From a bacterium UBA2214 (GTDB lineage Bacteria; Zhuqueibacterota; Zhuqueibacteria; Residuimicrobiales; Residuimicrobiaceae), in contig DCUM01000124.1 of assembly GCA_002327255.1 (NCBI GenBank), positions 1,410 to 11,336 of the forward strand: 9,927 nt of DNA, given 5' to 3'. The notes under the pieces were generated by a model. The model had not been told where the DNA came from and did not search any database. It was given only the letters and a program-made list of their open reading frames with translations. Positions 7,035 to 9,927 of this stretch are shown here, piece after piece (position 1 is the first letter of the stretch; every line of letters starts with the position of its first letter). Both the position numbers and the translations under genes were made by a program.

Positions 7035-8564
7035 TTACAAAGTGATGCGTTTTTGCTGCGCCGCGGTGACGAAAATCCCCGGCGCGCCGACGACGGGACA
7101 CTTGTTTTCGCAGATGCCGCAGCCGATGCACAAATCCTCCACCACATAAGGGAATTTAACGGTGCGCATGCTCCCGTCCGGAGCGCGCGCTTCGCGGATG
7201 TCGAATTTGATCGCCTTGTCGGAGAGGGGACAGTGTTCCTCGCACACCAGGCAATCGTCCTGGCGGTACCAGGGGATGCAGCGGCTTTTGTCGAAAAAAG
7301 CCAGCCCCATTTTGATTTTGTTTTTCTCTTCGAGCGCCAGGGGCTGAATGGCGCCGGTCGGGCAGACCTGGCCGCAGAGGTTGCAGCTGTATTCACAATA
7401 GCCCAGCCGTGGCACGGCGATGGGCGTCCACACGCCCTCCAGTCCCGCTTCGCCGAACGCGGGCTGCAAACAGGCGCCGGTGCTGGCGCAGATTTTACTG
7501 CAGGCCTGGCAGCGGATGCAGCGATCCAGAAATTGATCTTCGTTCAGGGAGCCCGGTGGACGCATGGCGAGTCCCGTGCGGTTGCGGCTGGCGGCGGCTG
7601 TTTTGACCAGTGCCACAGCGGCGATGCCCGCGGCCGCCGCCTGCAGCAAGCGGCGGCGGCTGAGATCGATCTCATTGGCGCCCGGGTTGACGCCCCAGCG
7701 ATACGAAATGGCCTGCGGCTTGCACACCGAGACGCACTCGGCGCACTCGATGCACTCGACTGTGTTGTTGATGGAATAATCGTCCTCGATGGCGTTCATC
7801 TTGCAGTCGCGTTGACAGATACTGCACTGCGTGCACGCCGGACTGACAAAGCGCCGGGTCAGCCGGTATTTGGAAAAGAGGCCCAGCAGTGCACCCAGCG
7901 GACAGAGATTGCGGCACCAGAAACGCCGCGTCACCATGCCGAGGCCGAGGATGACGATGAAGATGACAACCATCGGCAGGGTTTCGAGGAATTTCGGCTG
8001 CTGGAAGGGCAGCAGGGCGGCGCGTTGTGCGGCGTCATAGAGCGCATAGACCTGATCCTCGGCAATCTGCAGTTTGAAGGCAAAATTGAACAGACCCGTC
8101 AGCGCATAGGTGAACATGGGATAGAGCACGGTGGTGAAGGTGCGCGTCAGCAGGGCGATGGGATCGAGAAACCAGGTTAACTGGAGCGAAAAGAGCGCCG
8201 CAACCAGCAGGAGGATGAGCAGGGCGAATTTCCACGAGCGCAAGCGCAGCGATTCGCGTTGCCGCGCCGGCCGGCGCTTGCGCTGGATGAAATGGTCGCT
8301 GGCATCGATCACGGTGCCGAGGGGACATATCCACCCGCAAAAGAAACGCCCCAACGGAATGGTGAGGGCCAGGATGACCAGCGCGAGGATCGTGGTGGTG
8401 ATGAAAGCACGGCTTGCCAGCATGGTGGTGAGGGCGATGAGTGGACTGGCGCGCAGGAAGAGATCGGAGGGCAATCCGGTTTCATAGGGGTATCGCGCCT
8501 GAAGAAAAAGCAGGACAAAGAGGGCGAAGAAAAGAATCTGCGAAATGCGGCGCAAGGTGATCAT
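7035..8564 (-). CDS. Membrane polyferredoxin: NapH-like half plus internal Tat segment plus NapG/MauM-like half
   Basis: An iron-sulfur electron-transfer protein of 509 residues. The N-terminal half is membrane-embedded (helices near 8-22, 40-72, 112-130, 138-160 and 195-212) and has the NapH/NosR-type motifs CGWICPLG (76-83) and CRNLCPLG (217-224). It is followed by two [4Fe-4S] motifs: Cys244/247/250/254 and Cys271/274/277/281. A twin-arginine stretch SRRRLLQ (302-308) with a hydrophobic Ala-rich helix comes next. The C-terminal half resembles NapG/MauM ferredoxins, with four cluster motifs: Cys349/352/355/359, Cys390/394/397/401, Cys429/438/441/445 and Cys479/482/485/489. The ATG at 8564 has AGGAAG 8 nt upstream; an adjacent TTG is less likely. 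It is last in a unit with the DUF362 gene. The likely role is quinol- or periplasm-facing electron transfer; the final acceptor is unknown. No catalytic Nap, Nos or Mau subunit is present. Confidence 0.9.
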   Translation of the reverse strand: MITLRRISQILFFALFVLLFLQARYPYETGLPSDLFLRASPLIALTTMLASRAFITTTILALVILALTIPLGRFFCGWICPLGTVIDASDHFIQRKRRPARQRESLRLRSWKFALLILLLVAALFSLQLTWFLDPIALLTRTFTTVLYPMFTYALTGLFNFAFKLQIAEDQVYALYDAAQRAALLPFQQPKFLETLPMVVIFIVILGLGMVTRRFWCRNLCPLGALLGLFSKYRLTRRFVSPACTQCSICQRDCKMNAIEDDYSINNTVECIECAECVSVCKPQAISYRWGVNPGANEIDLSRRRLLQAAAAGIAAVALVKTAAASRNRTGLAMRPPGSLNEDQFLDRCIRCQACSKICASTGACLQPAFGEAGLEGVWTPIAVPRLGYCEYSCNLCGQVCPTGAIQPLALEEKNKIKMGLAFFDKSRCIPWYRQDDCLVCEEHCPLSDKAIKFDIREARAPDGSMRTVKFPYVVEDLCIGCGICENKCPVVGAPGIFVTAAQQKRITL

Positions 8565-8799
8565 CAAGGATGCTTCCTGGTTAAGTACGATGCGCTCCCA
8601 ATCCCGGCCCCCATCTCCACGCCCGCCCGATGGATAGCATCGAGGCAGTGGTAATAGTTTAGAGAGGCGCGAAAAAAAGTCGCTTCCAGTTGCATGCGGT
8701 GGGTTTGTGCATGCAGGTCACTGCCCGCGCCGACACAATCAGGATCAAAAAAGGAATCGCCCAACCGGGCATTGGCGCCTGTTGGGTCTGAGCGGACAT
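8564..8799 (-). pseudogene. Small gene split by a frame change (or recoded by -1 slippage)
   Basis: Two partial frames fill the gap between DUF362 and the polyferredoxin. Frame A starts at ATG 8799, two bases after the DUF362 stop. It encodes 46 residues beginning MSAQTQQAPMPGWAIPF with one hydrophobic segment (about 13-30) and ends at a TAA soon after a run of seven T (8678-8672). Frame B continues from that run (FFRASLNYYHCLDAIHRAG...) to a TGA that overlaps the polyferredoxin ATG (TGATG). Joining the frames at the T run by a -1 shift gives a 78-residue protein whose ends fit the neighbouring genes closely. The zero-frame codons at the run, CTT TTT TTC, contain the heptamer T TTT TTC, a possible slippery site. 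Either a homopolymer indel (mutation or sequencing error) or recoding would explain it. Not assigned to any family. Confidence 0.45.
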
Positions 8800-8801
8800 G
8801 G

Positions 8802-9707
8802 TCAGGCGCCGAAATTGATCTCTTTCACCTTCACCCGTTTGAGGTCGAGGTGGCCGAGTCCGCGCCGTTCGGCGATGCGCAGATATTCGACCTCGGCCGG
8901 ATTGATATCGAAAAGCTGCATGGCAAAGGCGTCCGCGGCGACGCGATCCGCCGAGATGATGATGGTCTTTTTTTGCGCCACATCCGCGAGGTTACCGCCG
9001 GTCGGGCCGTTGCGCATCAGGGTGCGATAGCCGTCGATGATGGTCAGGGACGGTTTGAACGCCAGGTTGATGTCGACGATTTTGGTCATGAACTTGTCAT
9101 GCAGGGCGCCGCGGTCGCCGCCGAGCACGCCCATCATGTTTTTAAAACCCAGGGTGACGCGGGAGATATTGTGATCCTTGGCGATGGGTATGTTGATGAT
9201 GACGTCACTCTCGATGGCGTCGCGGTAGACGGGCCAGGATTTGATCAATTCGCCATCGGGAATGGCGACATCCTGGAAACGGCTTTCGACGATATGGCGG
9301 ACTTCGGCGCCCGCGGCTTTGGCGGCCGCCTCGATGCCGCTGCGCATGTAACAGCGCCGCGGTTCATTGCAGGTGCGGTCGAGCACGCGCACCTTGCCGG
9401 CGCCCGCTTCGAGACAGAGCTTCACCACTTCAGCGACCGCCTCGGGGTTGGTATTGGCCGCCTGTTCGGGCAGCCGGTCCCAGCCAATGTTCGGTTTGAG
9501 CAGAACGGAATCTCCCTTTTTCACAAATTGGCTCATGCCGCCCAGCGCAGCGACAGCCTGACGCACCATCTCTGCGGGGGCGCCGTTGCGCGCCACCACC
9601 AGATCGGAATCGGGCAGGGCCGCATCCAGCCAGGTTGGGCACGTCGTCAGGACGGCGCCGGCGACCAGACTCTTGCGCAGAAAATCACGCCGATCGATAT
9701 CTTGCAT
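8802..9707 (-). CDS. Tat-exported DUF362 domain protein
   Basis: A protein of 301 residues beginning with a twin-arginine signal (DRRDFLRK at 5-12, then a hydrophobic stretch to about 21), so probably folded in the cytoplasm and exported. The mature part matches DUF362: VLLKPNIGW (68-76), NTNPEAVAEVVK (85-96), a central KDHNISRVTLGFKNMMGVLGG (177-197), TIIDGYR (222-228) and a C-terminal ISADRVAADAFA segment. Some DUF362 proteins carry a ferredoxin domain; this one has no CxxC cluster motifs. The ATG at 9707 is preferred over the frame's extension to 9872 because GGGAGG lies 8 nt upstream and the Tat motif follows at once. The adjacent polyferredoxin, also with a Tat segment, suggests joint work in extracytoplasmic redox chemistry. 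The biochemical activity of the family is not established. Confidence 0.88.
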   Translation of the reverse strand: MQDIDRRDFLRKSLVAGAVLTTCPTWLDAALPDSDLVVARNGAPAEMVRQAVAALGGMSQFVKKGDSVLLKPNIGWDRLPEQAANTNPEAVAEVVKLCLEAGAGKVRVLDRTCNEPRRCYMRSGIEAAAKAAGAEVRHIVESRFQDVAIPDGELIKSWPVYRDAIESDVIINIPIAKDHNISRVTLGFKNMMGVLGGDRGALHDKFMTKIVDINLAFKPSLTIIDGYRTLMRNGPTGGNLADVAQKKTIIISADRVAADAFAMQLFDINPAEVEYLRIAERRGLGHLDLKRVKVKEINFGA

Positions 9708-9837
9708 GGAAGAAACCTCCCTGTGAGTTCTTGCGATGAATCCGCGGAGATGAAAGGGTGGACGGAAAGAGGAGAGCGAAACAATCATGCACCGTCCGAT
9801 GGCATTCATCACTCCGGCGGGGCTGTTGCCTGCATGC

Positions 9838-9868
9838 AAAAACAGCCCACCTCTTGAGATGGGCTGTT
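9838..9868 (-). terminator. Intrinsic terminator downstream of the tRNA
   Basis: A perfect 9-bp stem (9841-9849 with 9860-9868, arm AACAGCCCA) has a 10-nt loop. On the minus strand it ends in a run of five T, two of them inside the stem. It is about 30 nt past the tRNA 3' end. A further copy of one arm, GGGCTGTTGC, lies at 9820-9829 and could pair with 9845-9848 and flanking bases instead (see findings). Confidence 0.8.
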
Positions 9869-9899
9869 GCAAGGCGAGGCTAATATTTCAGGATACATC

Positions 9900-9927
9900 T
9901 GGTGCCGAAGGCGGGATTTGAACCCGC
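9900..9927 (-). tRNA. 3' end of a tRNA (probably tRNA-Leu), cut by window edge
   Basis: On the minus strand the final 28 bases form a T arm (stem GCGGG/CCCGC, loop TTCAAAT), the 3' acceptor strand CTTCGGC, discriminator A and an encoded CCA tail. The 5' acceptor strand would therefore be GCCGAAG. That acceptor with discriminator A suits tRNA-Leu best, but the anticodon lies outside the window, so the identity is tentative. The tRNA call itself is firm. Confidence 0.9.

Noticed and set aside
6843..8180. Plus-strand open frame of 445 codons
   Set aside because: It is antisense to the polyferredoxin, whose cysteine motifs show the real frame.
8694..9857. Plus-strand open frame of 387 codons
   Set aside because: It is antisense to the DUF362 gene and has no family motifs.

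Overview
The window looks like a chromosomal segment of a diderm bacterium with moderately high GC content. Every gene I can support lies on the minus strand, so the natural reading order is from high to low coordinates. DnaK carries the NBD insertion typical of Gram-negative DnaK proteins. The genes include Tat signals, a periplasmic HtrA protease and matches to the sigma-54 (-24/-12) promoter consensus. The gene mix would suit a Proteobacterium-like or FCB/candidate-phylum lineage, but I cannot name the taxon.

Layout from right to left. (1) The 3' end of a tRNA (probably Leu) at 9900-9927, followed by an intrinsic terminator at 9838-9868. (2) A redox unit: a Tat-exported DUF362 protein (8802-9707), a small gene that appears broken or frameshifted (8564-8799), and a membrane polyferredoxin with six [4Fe-4S] motifs and an internal twin-arginine segment (7035-8564). 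The stops and starts of these three reading units almost touch, which suggests one transcript. (3) A non-coding stretch with an inverted-repeat element (6959-7033) and a decayed acyl-CoA synthetase remnant (6378-6697). (4) A tight three-gene unit: a STAS plus GHKL-ATPase fusion (5481-6359), a DUF2914 protein (4967-5479) and a small PGPGW-type membrane protein (4700-4948). (5) A repeat-rich gap, then a YugP-type membrane zinc metallopeptidase (3796-4473) with a strong terminator. (6) A DegP/HtrA serine protease with two PDZ domains (1952-3451), also followed by a terminator. (7) dnaK (1671 to 1), cut by the left window edge.

The left half is a proteostasis neighbourhood: a membrane metalloprotease, a periplasmic protease/chaperone and a cytoplasmic Hsp70. 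The most notable regulatory signal is that htrA and dnaK, each isolated by an upstream terminator, are each preceded by a sigma-54 type promoter with the exact GG-N10-GC spacing. A possible ECF/sigma-E-like promoter precedes the yugP gene. This suggests, by inference, that envelope and heat-shock functions here may depend on RpoN and an enhancer-binding protein rather than on RpoH or HrcA. No CRISPR array, insertion sequence or phage gene was seen.
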